Shown: in pieces, positions 36,261 through 50,778 of the stretch
Numbering within the stretch: position 1 is the first letter of the stretch
Layout: the number at the start of each line of letters is the position of its first letter
Notes under the pieces: generated by a model
Databases searched by the model: none
What the model was told of the DNA's origin: nothing
The model's input: the letters and a program-made list of their open reading frames with translations, nothing else
Assembly (NCBI GenBank): GCA_026413225.1
Contig: CM048552.1
Span: 164,126,053 to 164,190,052 of the forward strand
Direction: 5' to 3'
DNA: 64,000 bases
Origin: Otis tarda
Taxonomy: Eukaryota > Chordata > Aves > Otidiformes > Otididae
Translations under genes and position numbers: made by a program

Positions 36261-36320
36261 GGAGCACTCCAGTAATGAGAGTCATCCCACCATATTTCTC
36301 TATATTCCCTGTGTTGTAGT

Positions 36321-36560
36321 TCTCTATTAGAGGAATGTAAAAAAAAGTTGGTGAGGAAAAAGAGCTACTCAAGCTAAAAGACAGTAATGGTAAAATAGGA
36401 AACAGTTTGTAAGCTAGTCGTGACAATACACAGGACATTAGGAAAAAAGTTGTATTAAAGTCACTGGCTTCTGCTATGCTATTTGAAATCTGGGTTTTTT
36501 TTCTGAAATTATATGCACTGTTTCCTTGAAAAAACAATGGACTAGATTTTTTTTTTTTTA
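36321..36560. other. Spacer between CR1-F and a candidate LTR
   Basis: AT-rich spacer with a T run at about 36547-36559. No feature seen. Confidence 0.4.
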
Positions 36561-37458
36561 CCTGAGAATCAAATCTTATATACCCCAGCAACTGGCACCA
36601 GGCACAGAGGCTATGACCCGTGGTCCTGCTCCAGCCACTGGTGCTGAGCCACTCACTTGCCTCACTCACTCACTCACTCAGTCCTCCCAGTAGCTTTTTT
36701 TTGGACACATGCACTGTTCCTGCCACAATGGCTGGAGGATAAAACCCCTATTGGCTCCAGTAGCTGATTCTGAGACCCCTTACTGGCTTCAGTAGCTGAT
36801 ACCACAGGTCAGGGTCACTGGTACCCCTGGTCTGACTCCAGTAGCTAGCACCAAATTTCACTCACACATAAGCAGGTCTCACTAGCCGCGGGTACTGAGT
36901 CCTTGCAGAACACACACATATGGAACAGATAGTGAGATTATGGTGAGAGATAGATAAGAAAAGATTTAATAAAAAGATATAAGAAGACAGGACAGACTGG
37001 TAATCAGGTGCAGGACTCAGCCAGACTAGCGTGCTTACACACAATCTGCCCCTTATATACACCTTTCTGCCTCCCCCACCTTTCTGTTCCTCCCTGTTCC
37101 CCCTACTTCTGCACATTGCCTCATCAGTTATCACAGTCCCACCAACCTCTTCCAACATGCAGGATCCTCAGATTTGCATCCTTATCAGTTGCAAAGTGCC
37201 GGTTTGCCTGCAGTTTCTTGATAGTTTATCAAATAGTGTGCCTGACCAGGTTTGTTTCTGGTTATTATTTGTTAACTCTAATTAGTCAAGTTTTATGTCT
37301 CTGTGTTTGTCTCCCTTTCTCTATGCTCACAATGAAAACAAAAAAAAAAAAGAAAAAAAAAGCTTTTTCACATCCCAATTTGTGCCTCTGGCTAGGTTTT
37401 TTCTTATCATGACCTCCCTTAATATGTATTGGTCAGGTCTTTATGACTCTTTTGACCA
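36561..37458 (-). mobile_element. Probable LTR of another ERV family
   Basis: On the minus strand TATATAAGG (37051-37059) is followed about 85 bp later by ATTAAA (36966-36971), which is a typical retroviral U3-R-U5 spacing. Beyond it, 36700-36860 holds several imperfect repeats of a GGCTCCAGTAGCTGAT-like unit, and 36661-36680 is a CTCA tandem run. The ends are uncertain. One possible pair, TGAGAATC at 36564 and GACCA at 37456, has similar flanks (TTTACC and GTTACC). Without a confirmed duplication this remains a candidate. Confidence 0.4.
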
Positions 37459-40400
37459 GTTACCCTTAAAGGAGCAGACCTTCCACATAATCTTACTTAT
37501 GCCTAAATCAGATTTAGAATTCCTAGAACTGGATTAGTCTCATCTAGCTATAATGACTACAATGTAAATAACTAAGTTTGATCAAGTCTTGTCTTTGTGG
37601 TTAATGTGGAGAAATCAGTATGCATCTCTTGCAATTCTTCTTTTCTATTGCCAACATCTACTTTAAGTTGTACTCATATGTATATACAGCTCAGATACAG
37701 ACAATTACACTTCGGCTGTCTAAATTTAGGTGGGATGCATCAACCTTTCATACAAGATCAACAATACTATTTTTATGTGATGCAAAGTATGTCTGTTATA
37801 AATTCACTCATCAGTTTTTACATTTGTTAAAAAAAAACGAGGACAGAATCTTGAGTCGATACATTTTAAGCAGGGCTTGCGCTGTTTTCCTGTAGTTAAC
37901 TTAAAGTCAATATACAAGCACCATTTTGGCATAAACTCAGTATTGTGTGCTTGATTGAATTATTAGAAACATGACTGTCTGTTTATGCTTAATCAGGATT
38001 GCACCGGTACTGCTATGCTATCAGGTAGATAATGTACAGGTCCATATTAATGATTGTGGAACTACCATACAGACAGAAATTCAGGATTTCATTTGTAAAT
38101 TCTGATTGTTGTAATGTGTCTTCTCCTAATTCAAAATCAACTCCATTGAGTGGCATTGGTACGTCATACTTTTTTATGCTTCTGTGTCATTTCTCCACCT
38201 CTGCAAATTGTGAAATCCAAGGCTAAGATTAGGCTGTATAGGATTTGCAGGCATTTTCCATAGAATTATACAATAGAAATTATTTTATTAATCCAATCTA
38301 TAATGTGGCTGCACAAAACCTTGACTCAAAAACAAATGAAAGGGAACAGTTGCATGCTAATAGAAAGAAGGGACCTTGATGGAAATTTCTTTGTGTGGCT
38401 TTGCTGCCAGACAAAGTGTTTCTGGTAACTCTGTCCTCAGCTGGCACCTCTTTAAAAACAGATTTTTTTAGGCTCCATTCCTCCTCTGCAGGAACTATGA
38501 AGCTAGCTCAAGACTTCAGAAATTCAGTAAAAGCTTTTGAGTAATTTCTGCTCATGGCTTGATACAGTTGTAGAAGCTGTTCACTCTAGAAGGGTCAGGC
38601 ATTAATTTTTTTCCTACTAGAAATACATTATTTTTTGCAATTATGCATATATATATAGCAATTATCTATACATTCTAATTTTATATATAATTATTATTTG
38701 TAATACGTACATTATATTGTATTTCATTGCACTGTATTGTATTACACTGTATTATGTTACACATCTTTATAAAATGCAGAATAAAACATCACTCTGTACA
38801 TTGCATTAAATAAACTATAATTATTTATCTCAGATTGAATTCTTTTCTCCTTAATGTCCTTAGCTTCTAAGTGGAGGAATTCCCTCCTCCTTCTCTTTCA
38901 TTTTCTTTACTTCATCTGTAATTTTTGAAAACAAATTTAATTCTTACTTGAGAAAAAATTTATAACAGTTTTGGCAGCCCTCTGTTACTCTATTTCTTCC
39001 TTCAGCTATTTCCACATACTTACACTAATTAGCGGAACTATTTATAGGATAAAGTATTGTAATGGAACTATCTACATGTAGATATGCATGCATGTTCACA
39101 TATTGCTTAAGGAAGAGTCAAGGTGGAAACTACCAACCTATTTCATAGTAGCATTTCTGTTCCATCTGTCGTTTGGGCTTTTCCTTCTATCATTTGGGGA
39201 ATGAGCTACATGCACTCAAATGTGGCAGTGTCTGGCAATTATTTATTTTTCTAATTGTCACTGTGTTACTAATATTCTTAAGACATAAAGACAATCTAAT
39301 ACTATTTTATTAAAAGATCTTTAAAATTATATACAAAAAGTATTGTGAACTTTCTGCCCAATGAACCATCGCTGCTCATATTATGCATGTCAATGAAATC
39401 CCACTGTGGAATCAGTCTTACTGAAATGAGTCAAAATGCCTGCATAACAAAGTCTATATTGTAATGTTACAGCAATTCCCTAGGAAGACTAGATTTAAAT
39501 ACACAGATTTCAAAAGCAGACCAAGGATTATATTTTGACTCAGTTGTTCTGGGTGGTTTACTGTGTGACAGAGAAGCTAAAAGCTATGCTCTTTATCTCA
39601 AACTTTTCCCCTTGCATTTCCTACCTACTTGAAAAAAAAAGCAGAAAGAAATAGTTTCATGTACTTCTGCAACATAATCTGCTACAGATCATGGCGTTAT
39701 TCAGTAATGAAAATGGTAGTATAAATAAAAGACTTAACATTCCACAGTCCTTTGCAAAATAAACTCAAAGGAACAGTAAGAAAACTGGTGGGCTGAGGAA
39801 TGATTATTTTGCTTTTGGTTTACAGTAAATCCAATTTATGGTAAGAATGACTAGCTGAAAGTTTACTGGTTATGATGTTAAAACAGCCTGGAAAGTGCCA
39901 TAGAAATAAATGAATGTATTAGTTACATTTTTTCAGTTTGATGTCTTTATACTTACGTAATTGTATGGCTATTTACTTTCATAATTATTTTGTCACTAAG
40001 TTCCCTCAGAATTACACAGAATTTCACTCAATTTTCCAAATATGGGCGTCATTCTAATGTAAAAATTCACTGAAAGTCTATGTAGCCTTCATTCCATAGG
40101 TACCTAGATTTTAGTGAAAGAAACTTAAGTAACCAGAAAATTCAGAGATGTCACCACCATGGCCACACTAGTCAAGGTTTATTTTCTTTAATCCTTGTGG
40201 CATTTACAAGTTGAACATTTTTACATCTGAATCATCTGAAAAGTCTTAGATGAAAGGCATTTTATGAGCTTTCTTAATGTATGTGGTAATAATTGGACTC
40301 ACTATAAAGCAGAATAATCATGATTAAATCTATTAAATTATAGGCAAAGCAAAGCTGTACTATCTTGAATATTTTGTATGATAGTATAGTGGTTAAAGCA

Positions 40401-41287
40401 CTCAACCAGAAAACGAACTATTTTTAGCTATTCTTCGTTCTCCCTTCTGCATTTTTTTATGCCTGCTTTTGGTATTGTTTGCACATTTCATTTTACGGCA
40501 TTTTAATAAAAAATGTGGAAGCAGTACCCCAGTAAAAAGTCATGTCCTAGGATTCCTTTTGCCCTTCCCATGCATGCATGCAGGGGTTACTTAGGTTTGA
40601 GTTTCAGGGTCAGTGCTTTTCTTGATTGATTTCTCTCTTGTTGGTCTCATGAGTCATTCTTTTCTTTTGGCAGAATGATAGAGATGCAAAAGGAAGGGTA
40701 GGAAATGACTCAATCCTATACTTTTTTTGTTAGGGCTCTCTGCTTGGAAAGTATTTCTGTGTCAGGAAAAGCCAATGTGTCCTTTACCCTTTATTAAATT
40801 TTCAAAGTACAAAGTAAATCACAAGCATACTTTAAGTCTATTTAATGTATTTTCAGTAAGCAGTGAACTGAAGAAAGATGAGTATCCTAAGAAATGAAAA
40901 GTAAGGAAGCTATATCAAGCCTCTCACTTTCAGTATGTAGTTCAGCTAATATTTACACTTCTTACCTTGAGGCAAGTGGTATCTGATGTGTAACTTAAAG
41001 TGTTAGAAAAACAGTATCTCTGCCCTGAACCTAAATTACAAATGAGTAAACAACTTCAGATGTCAAATTCTCAAGTAGTATTCCCATTTCAATCCTAACC
41101 TCAATTCTGGATCATGCAATATTGTTACACAATGTCAATGAATTCTTTAGGACCTCATAGAAGCTATTTGTCTTGTTTTACACAATGAGACTACTAAGAT
41201 AATACTCTGAGGTTGGGTATTTCGAGGTTTTTTTTCCCTTTCTTTACTGAAGCTAGCTATACATTGTATGTGGTAACATTTATGTTC

Positions 41288-41319
41288 TCTATCTACCTAT
41301 CTATCTATCTATCTTTCTA
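41288..41319. repeat. (CTAT)n microsatellite
   Basis: A short CTAT tetranucleotide tract with a few substitutions. Confidence 0.85.
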
Positions 41320-44300
41320 CTATGTATGACCATGAAATTTCATGCTATCTCTCTTTTGGCAGTTTCAGACATATATGTGAGTCCTGGCTGTAACTTCATA
41401 ATTAGATCATACTGTGAATAGTACTGAACCCTTTCCTTCATAGATCTCCTCTTTTCATAAACATGTTTGGTTTTGAGTTTTTTTTGTTTGTTTGTTTGTT
41501 TTTTTCCAGTGAGGTACAATATCCAGTGAAGGACTAAAGCATGGTCCAAGATGTTTTTGATTTGAAGGACCCGAGATCCAAATTGCTCTGTAACATAGAG
41601 GCTATGGGTGCATCTACACTGTCATTTCTTTCAGTTTCAGAAATGTCCCAAATCACTCAGAGACCTGGAAAGGTTGTTTGATGCAGAAGGATTTAAATAA
41701 CTCTCAACACTACTGCTTGAAATTAAAAATAAATGGTATACTATAAAAATGTAAATAATTGCATCATAAGGGTAAAGTTGGTGTGAATGGAGAATGAATG
41801 GGAATGTCTGAGTGTGGACACACCAGCAGGAACACACAGCAGGGAAAGGGCTCTCAGTACTTATGTTAATGGCATCCAGATTAGCACATCATCAGCATCA
41901 CAGCACATCTATATCTAGTTTCATAAAACATCCAGATTTGGAGACAAGGACTGTGCTGGCTCACAGATTTGTACCAAGATAGATACACTGCCAGCTCTGA
42001 AAGGGTTAAAAAAGGCCTATCTGAAATCTGCATGTGGTCCCTAACCCAAGAGATGTGAAGAGGACTTGATTGTTGGCTTCTCCTTCAAAGGATGCATCCT
42101 AACATCTGGACATGAGTGTTGCGGTGGTCGACTGCTGGCCAGACAGCCTGAACACTCCTACCCTCGTCTCTGACCACTGGGCAAACCTCTTGGGCATTAC
42201 ATACATTCTAGTGCTTGTGTGATAAGCGAAAATGGGAGTGAGTGAAACAAGCTTTGTTTCAGTTTTTAATTTAAATAAAATCACTTTTCCCTCTTACAAT
42301 GTATTGCATGTTTATTCACTGCATTGTTGATACAGTATTTCCTACAAAAGTGTGTAATGAGTTTCCACAAAACTGCAGAGAGCTGGTCAAAGGTATGTGT
42401 AGTGGGAATAAGGTACTGCAGCCACATGGCCACACAGCAAAGTAAGCCTGTAGCACAGTACTGAACCACACTTCACTCTATATGCTATATAGCATGGATG
42501 CATGGATCAGGCCAGTCTGCATCAATAAGCTGTGCAAATGCAAATCACTTTGCACCAGGTGCCCCAGAATACAGTATTACTCCCTAGCTGTTTTTTTTTT
42601 TTTTAAAGAGCTTTTTTTTAAGGACACGGTAATAACAATAAAGATGTTAATATTGTTATGAAATAAGTATATATAGCACAGGGACTCAAGCAGTAGCTTA
42701 CTGGCCCATTTCGTAAAATAAAGGCTTTGAGTTATATATATGTAAATAAATATAGGGTATTTTTAAGGCAGAGAGCCTGTTCTTGTCAATTCTAATCTGC
42801 AATAAAAATTCATCATGTGAGAAATATGCATGAGGATTTGAATGGGCATACATCCAGTGTATTATCATAACACAAGCACTAGAAATGCTCTTACTTAAGT
42901 AAGGAAGGACTACCTGCAAATAACTGACATATAAAATGTCTCCATATTGGCATTTGAACAGAGTAGTCATTTCAGAAAAATGAAAATTGAGAGGAACAGG
43001 GACTGATGTGCTATCTGATCAACTTCTTATAGTCTGTCACATCTATAGTCAGCTTTCTTTGGCACTCTTCTTGCTCCATGCTGCTTCTAAATTGCCAAAA
43101 AAAAAAACCCCTTAGTACCAGAAAGACTAAATTGGAGGACTTCCATATGCAATATTCTTTCCAACTTCACAGCATCTGTGGTTTCCTTATTTACAAACTT
43201 ACCTTTAGAAAAATAGTTCAAAGATTGCTTTTCTCACCATCCCAAAAAGAATTTATTCATTTACTCATTTTCCCTGGCCAAAAAAACCCCTCTTACAGTA
43301 GAATTTATCACTACTCATTCTAGAAATCTAGACAAGGTTTTGATTTTTGTTTGTTTGTTTGTTTCTAATTTAGGATTGTAGAACAAAGTTTTCACATTTC
43401 TTTATTAATTGTGCCAGCTTAAGCAACAACATTTCCAAGAATAAAGCTGGAAAGGCTCAAGGTCTGAGCACATACAACTGCTGCAACCCAAAACTATCTC
43501 AAGAGCAAGACCTGAGTGTGCTTTTCTTTCTTGGAAAAGAACTGCAGATGCATATCGCAGGTAAGAGATGTGGTGCACTAAATCTGACATCCTAGCTGGA
43601 CAACAAGGAGACTGAGTTCCCCAGTGTTTTGTGCTACACACTGGCATGTAAACACAGTCTTACAATTCAGTTTTAGTAATTTTCCTTGCAGAAATAGCCC
43701 TTTAATAGAAAAACAGTCACACTGATACAAGTAAGATTACTTGAGCAGGATTCTGTTCCAAATTGTAGACATCAGTATTGAATGACATTTTAACCATTTG
43801 CAGGTATAGGTCATTATTTCCTACACATGTCAGTATCTCATTGCAATTTTTGGAACTTTAATTTCTGTATTTCCACCTACATAGTGAAAACAATTGTAAA
43901 TACAGTTCTTTCAGATGGCAAATCAATATCCATCTTATAAAACAGGGACAATTATACCTCTTTCAGTGTCTTTTGTCTTTTTAATAGAGTTCCATTTAAT
44001 ATCCATCAAAAATGTTAACAGCAAAAATCTAATAAAATTAAAGGGAAAAGGAGAAAATCCTTTGAGGAAGGTACAAGAGAAGGAACATATGGGAGCTTAA
44101 AAGGTCTTTATGGATATACTCCTTTAATAAGTAAAAAAAAACTCATGACATTTCTCACAAGTTTGTCTTTTCATGAAATACCACACCAACAGAGAGATTA
44201 TCAGATGTACTGAAATCAATGCACAATTAACATCAGTAAACATAATTTAAATAACATAAAGAGGAATAATAGGCACACAAAAAAAAAATAAGAATTAAAT

Positions 44301-47300
44301 GCCACGTTAACAATTCTGTTTGGCAGAACAGTAGTTCTGAAGACAAAGTTTCACAGTTAAAGCCCATTTCAGACCATCAAACCACTCTTACCTCATCTCC
44401 AACATGATTTCTCTGCTTCCTCCTGTTATCAGCCTGACCTGTCTGAAAATTAATCTCTCCCTGAAATAAACAAATAAATTTCAGTCAATCAGTGTCCTGA
44501 TGTCACCATAGGAAAGGCAGCAGGACCACTGGATACAGTAGTAGATACTTACTGCTACTTCTGCTGCAGTGTAGCCTTAAATTAACTTAACCTAAACTTG
44601 AAAGAAAAAAAACCTCAGATTAGTCAGGTGTTTCTCTAAGCATTCCTATCAAACATTCCTATCCTATAAAAAAAATTTATCCAAGTTAGAGTCATAGAAT
44701 AGATGGACATCTTAAGTTTATGAGTTAAGGAGAATTATAGCTAGCAGAAAAACTGAATTGTTTTCTGGTAGAAATTCTGGAACTTTGGAAATTGGTTGAA
44801 GTAGAAGTGAGCCAAAAACTTTGATCATTGATGGAGCAAAAGGAGGAAAATATACTAGAATATTTTGTTTTCATACCACTGAGACATTTTTTAATAAGAA
44901 TAAAACATTTTTATTTTATTGCATTGTATTGCTTAAAATATTTCTATCTTTCATCATAAAAAAATGTATTGCTGGTCATTGAAGAAATTGAAATATTTTT
45001 ATCTTAGTGAAGCAAAATACTTTTATAGTCTTGCACTGAAATTCTTTGTTAAACAGTACATCACATAAAAGCTTTCGACAATGCAGTTAGCATTTCTCAC
45101 GAAAAACTGTTCCAGTGAAAAATACTGGATTAGCTCTAAAAGGAATAGCACATAATGCATATACAAATTTCATTTCAGAATACATTTTTTTAAAAAAAAA
45201 AAGCACAGTTCAAGTGATAAACAAGTAATTAGAATACAATTTAATTCCTAAAGACACTATGTCTTATACCATGGAGAAATTTTATTGATATAATCCTTGT
45301 AGTTTTAATTTGTCTTTTAAGTAAATCTATTTGATTTCACAGCATATTAGAAATTGTAAATCAGGCGAGGAAGCAATGTTTACTGCAAGTAAACCTGCAA
45401 CACTTAATGATACTCTGACGTTTAGGCACCTGCAAAAATCAACCAGTGGTACTGGCAGAAAACAGTCAGTTTTCTCTTTTACCACAGTTCTTTAATCATT
45501 AATTGACTTTTTCTTTATTCACTATGTAACCAGCGAAAATGCAATTTTCCTAGGTAGTGATTAAAAAAAAAAAAAGGAAAATAAAACACAAGAAAATATG
45601 TAGTGGAAGCCAAAAATTGAGCTTGTCTTATCCTTTGGACTGTAAACTTGGACAACTCTTGACAAGATGCCTGACATCAACAAGCCCCATCTGTGGGGAC
45701 AGTTAAAGGAGGAAGAGTGGCAGCATGGAGCACTATATCCATTCCCACTCTCCTATCCTCAGCATAAGCTGCTGTGCTGCTATTCTGCCTCTTGATGGAT
45801 GAGGAAAGTATTAATGAGAAGCCTGAAAGTTTGAGTTCTTATGTCCTAGAAGACAATCTCCAAGGATCTAGCATCTCTGTAACAGTCTCATCTTTTATTA
45901 TTGTTGCTGTTGCTTGTTTTGTATTGAGAGTGGAGAAAGAGTTTGTAAACTTGTAAAATATACAATAATAAGATTCTTCTTCAGTTCTTTCTCAGTGGAA
46001 TTCAGTTTTTCTAAAGGCAGAAATTGTTGAAATACAGTACTTCTCTGATGGGCTTCCTTTCTTTCACAGAAAGTTCCATGAAAAATGATTTATGAATAAA
46101 TATAATGAATAGACATCTATGTTAATCATGCATGAGATTTACCTGCCTTGTACAAAACAGCTCAACTTGATTTGATTTGTTTACCTGAATAGTCTGAAGT
46201 CCTAGGATTGTTTTAAGAAGAAGTATTTATCTGTGGAGGAGACAAAACTTCCACAAAACTTAGCTAGTAGTTCAGTATTACCTTATTTTAAAAAATTATA
46301 GATAACATAGAGTACAATGGTGTGTGGCTCCAAGGACTTCAAACTCACTACACAGAAAATATTAAAATTAAGTCTTTCCACATTTCTTTTCCTTAGTTCA
46401 GAGAAGAAAATTAAATGAGAAATTTATATTTTTTTTTTCTAAGTAATTTTAAGGCTACTTTAGAAAACAGTGTGAACTTATAATACACGCAGACTAAGTA
46501 TGGGGAAAGAAAACATATGTAGGAATGGGAGAGTTAACTGATTTTGCCCATAAGTGAATTAAAAGTCTGAACTTTCATTTTAGACTTGGAACATATGGCA
46601 ATCTGAATGAAAAAAAATTGCATAAGTTTACGCAAACAATGTGAAAAATGCCCTCAAAGTTTAATATCACTACTGTATCTCCTTATTATGTCTTGATAAA
46701 TTTCTGTCTTCTGTGACCTTATCATCAGAATGGGTGAATTTTAAACCAATAATCACAACAAAACACTGTGATTCTGTTATTTCTTTCTCTTAGTGTTACT
46801 TTGTTCATAAGTCATATAAATATGTGTTACTGCTGCATATATTGACTTGCGATAACAGTTACTGATTCACAACCTCTCTGCTGAAGCTAGAAGCAGTCTT
46901 CTGTCATTATTTGAAGATGGTATCTTGATGTGTAGAGTGAGTGAAGTTACCCTTAGTACCAAGGTTAATGTATCAAAATCACGTACCTGCTTGGCTGAGT
47001 TCTGTCAAATATTCTTGATCTGCTATAACCCTTTGAGACTCCAAATGGAATGCAATGGAAAATAATTTAATTAAATGTGCTGGAAATGTAATTTGAGACT
47101 TTATGTATTTATTAAAGAAATCTCATTTTGAACAACTGTATTACACTGGGAAATTACCATTACTAATATGTGTTAGCACAGCTTAACAGAGCAAGTATAA
47201 AGGCAATGCATAGATTTTTAACACAATCATAGATTAAAGATCTAGTACTAAATCCAAGTATTTTTAAACAAAGTATATTAACTGAACTTTTATAGTATGT

Positions 47301-50192
47301 GAAAGTATGTTTAATTTATAAAACTTCAATTAATGTATTATAGTTCCATGACATTGTAGTTACTTGAATGAAGTGTAGCTATGATTAATTTCAAACACAT
47401 ATTAGTCCAGGGTTATTATCAGGTTAGTCTGCTAATGTACAATCTGACATGAAAACTTTGGAGTGGAAATCCTGTGGATGCATAAGTTCTTGTTTAAAAT
47501 TCCTTAAATCACAGAAAGCTTAAAAGTTATGTTTCAGTATCTATACTGAGAAAAGATTAGTTTGTTTCTGTTTACAGCTTTTTATTTTCACAAAATAAAT
47601 ATGGAAAGAAAAAAAATAATCCATTAGTTTCACTTGGATATTTGGATATGAGAACAAGTATGTATCATTAATGTTCTGCAGGCCTGAGTTTGCTTTTATA
47701 TATTCAGGTTTTTCACTGTTATTACCTCATAGAGTTGATTACGGTTTTATTAGTACCACAATGTTAGCAACACAACAGAAAAACAGACAGAGAAACAGTT
47801 TATCTGTGTTATACCCTGTTTATTTTTCTTCTCTTTGTGAGTTATTCCTTAGCTCAGTCCATAAATTATTCAACTGAACTATTCTCTGACAGTTCTGAGG
47901 TTTAACTAGTAAAGGGAATTTCTTTTCTAGAAAAGAAATTCTTTCCTGCCCAGCCATTGCTGTCTGCTTTGGGGTCACTGAATAGGTTTGTGTGAATAAT
48001 TGTTTCTTTCAGTTACTGGTCAAGTGGGAAAATAGTAATATCAAAATTGAGAAAATAATAATACAAAAAAGTGTTTACATGAACTACCCTTCTTTCTTCT
48101 TCCTACGCCTCCTGAATTTGGACTGCACTAAAAACAGTCTGTTGGGCTACTTACAATAAAGTGCTAAATGGATGTTGTTTGTAGAAACCCTTTTCATAGG
48201 TCACCACCTAGGGTACTTGAACAATTTCAAATCATGTGGACTTCACTTGAATCAAGTATTTGATCCCAGCTTTCTCTCTTCTCAGTATTAAAAAAAAATT
48301 AATATTGTGGTTCAGTATTTTTTTAAATGACAGTGTCACAATGGAGTCAGTTTAGGTGTCCCCTTCTGAAGCTGCTTTGCCAAAAAAAAAAAAAAAAAAA
48401 ATTAATCAGAAGAGAAGGGAAAAGAGCACATATAAGAATTAACTTTCTGTTGGTAAAAAAAAAAAAAGCATTCAGTTTCTAAACAGATGCATCCAGGTGG
48501 TTTGGAGTTTTTTTTCCCACAAAAGTTTATGTGATTTTTACTCCTGTAGTATGATACTCAAAAAGAAGACAGTTTATTCGACTTCCAGAATTTTTATAGA
48601 TATAAACCTGCAAGGTGTGTATATATAAATGTGTACGTACATGCACACATATACACACATACAAAGTATGCAAACCTAAGGCATAAACAGGAATTCAAAC
48701 TCTGTAATATGATATGCAAAATGAGTGACTTAAACAGTAGACTATCAGAAAAAAAAATATATACTTCTAGTTCATATTTTTTTTTAATCTTGATTTCCTT
48801 TGTGCACTAAGGAATAATTAAAAGAAATCCTGCCACCTCTATCCTTCTTAGTTTTCCCTCACCATATGAATATTTCCTTTACCATTTTCTAGTTTTCTTT
48901 CACATTAAAGACAGAAAATTCAAAAAAGCATTTATTGACCTTTTCAGAGTAAAGGGGAAAACAAAATAAAAGCCAGGTCATTATGCAATGTGTGAGATAG
49001 ATACAATTTGAGAAGTAGTGTCAAGTGGCTATACACTTTTATTCTGCTGAGAAAACTTGCAAAGACTTAAGTATATCTCAATCATAATCACAATTACTTT
49101 TCATGGCTCAATTAAATGGATATTCCAACAAATCTGATGAGTCAATCATAGCCAATTTCCTACAGGATCTTGGCCTCAAAATGAAAGTGTCTTCTTTTGC
49201 TAGACAACTTTGGGGACAGATACAGATAGATTCTTTAGATATTTATTCTGAACAATCTCTCTTGGAAAGAAAACAGATTATTTAATTTCACATTACACTG
49301 TATCCTTTTAGCGTTTTGGACTAGATCCTAATTACCTAAAATATCAGACTCCTCCTTTCAATCTATAATGCAAGCCTATTTATGCACAACTTCTGTTTTG
49401 GTTTTTTTGTTTGTTTTTTTTTTTCTTTTCCTTAAAGCTTCTGTATCGGCAGTTAGAAACACAATCTAGAAAGGATCTAAGTTGTATCCTGAGATTTGGA
49501 AGTACTTAGATCCCAAGTGTTATTTAAGGATTCATCTTGAAGAAAATTAAGTCACTATGTGTCTAGATGTTTAAAAATAAAATAAAGAAAATGGTTTTCT
49601 TCAATCTAAAGTTCATGAATAAAAATCAGAGCTGTTCCAGAGTAGCCACTTTTCATGAGGAGGGGATAAGCCATAGCCTATTTCCAGATTAACCTGCATA
49701 TCCTGCTGACTGTGCTGCAATGAAAAGGCACACATTATAAAGCTTAGGAGAAAAACAGAAACTTTTTGTTACTTTCTCCCAGAAAAAGAACTATTCAGTG
49801 AGCTGAAATTAACGGGTGCAAATGCATGTTGAAAGATAGTTCAGATGCTTAAGTACAGTGCAGGCATTGGGGGTATACAAATAACAAAAAAGGATCAAAA
49901 TCTGCTCTTTTATTTAAATTTAGATCAGATTTATACCTTAACAACACAAAATCAATCTATCACTGAATATAGTTACTTTCTTTTGTTTTTTTCCTGTTAT
50001 GGAACAGTGTGGATTAACATATATTCCATTTCCTAAATTTTATTAGCCCACATATTGGGAAAAATAGTGCAAAGTAATCAAATTTCAATTTTTCAGTAAG
50101 TTAACTTTTATTATGTTAAAATTTCTTTGTACTTGTTTTCACTAGTCACATTCCCATTGTCCATTCTGTCACTTCTTTTATTTAAAATAATT

Positions 50193-50284
50193 CAAAGCTT
50201 TCTCATTTGTTCTTTTATACCAAATGCTTTTATACCAAAAGCTTTTATACCAAAGCTTTCTCATTTGTTCTTTTATACCAAATG
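50193..50284. repeat. Tandem repeat, 58-bp period with a shorter sub-unit
   Basis: The 34-bp segment that begins CAAAGCTTTCTCATTTG occurs at 50193-50226 and again, identically, at 50251-50284. Between them a 15-bp sub-unit CTTTTATACCAAA(A) repeats. It looks like slippage or a local duplication, and the identity suggests it is recent. Confidence 0.9.
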
Positions 50285-50778
50285 TTATACTGAAAATACA
50301 AGTACTTCAGTGAAATTGAAGGTATACAGTGGTCACAAAGTGGGTGAGAGCTGGTGTTAAAGTAGTAAAGTGTTAGCAGAAGCACAATGAAATGTTTGAC
50401 CTGTATCAGCAAAAGGAAAAGAACATAAGGGACACATAAACTGATATAGAAGTATTTTTATCAAAAACTTTTTTTTTTTGTAGGAGATAAGCATCACTTG
50501 CCTCAGATATTCATTGTTCATAATATTCTATGTTCATTTCTGTCTTTTCCTTATATATCAGTCTAGGATTGGATATTAGTCTAGGCAATTGTGTAGCCAG
50601 CTGTACAAAAGTCATTATGAGAGAAGAAAATTGGGCAAAATTAAGATTAATTATATTTTTTTTTCTCTAACCTTGAAAGGGGCAGAGATAGAGTTCTGAT
50701 CTTTACTTCCCGTTATCTTTATTCATTTTTGCACCACACAATTATTGTTTCGAAGATAACACAAGTTGTTACATAGTT

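Larger units (their letters stand above)
33276..36320 (-). mobile_element. Near-complete old CR1 LINE, interrupted by a nested CR1 (CR1-F)
   Basis: The 3' end is at 33276-33292 with two octamer-like units, and the element extends 5'-ward to about 36320. It includes the C-terminal region, reverse transcriptase, linker and most of the AP-type endonuclease. It is interrupted at 34950-35329 by a younger CR1. The 3' part differs from the CR1-A, C, I and J type and is closer to CR1-H, so it represents a second, older subfamily. Frameshifts and stops scatter the coding sequence over several frames. Confidence 0.9.

Noticed and set aside
38262..38310. CATAGAATTATACAATAG resembling a CR1 tail
   Set aside because: Too short and too diverged, with no CR1 sequence beside it.
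38700..38760. TATTG-type pentamer or decamer runs
   Set aside because: Imperfect low-complexity sequence with no further structure.
44687..44720. GAGTCATAGAATAG resembling a CR1 tail
   Set aside because: Only about 14 bases match and the adjoining sequence does not follow the CR1 3' end.
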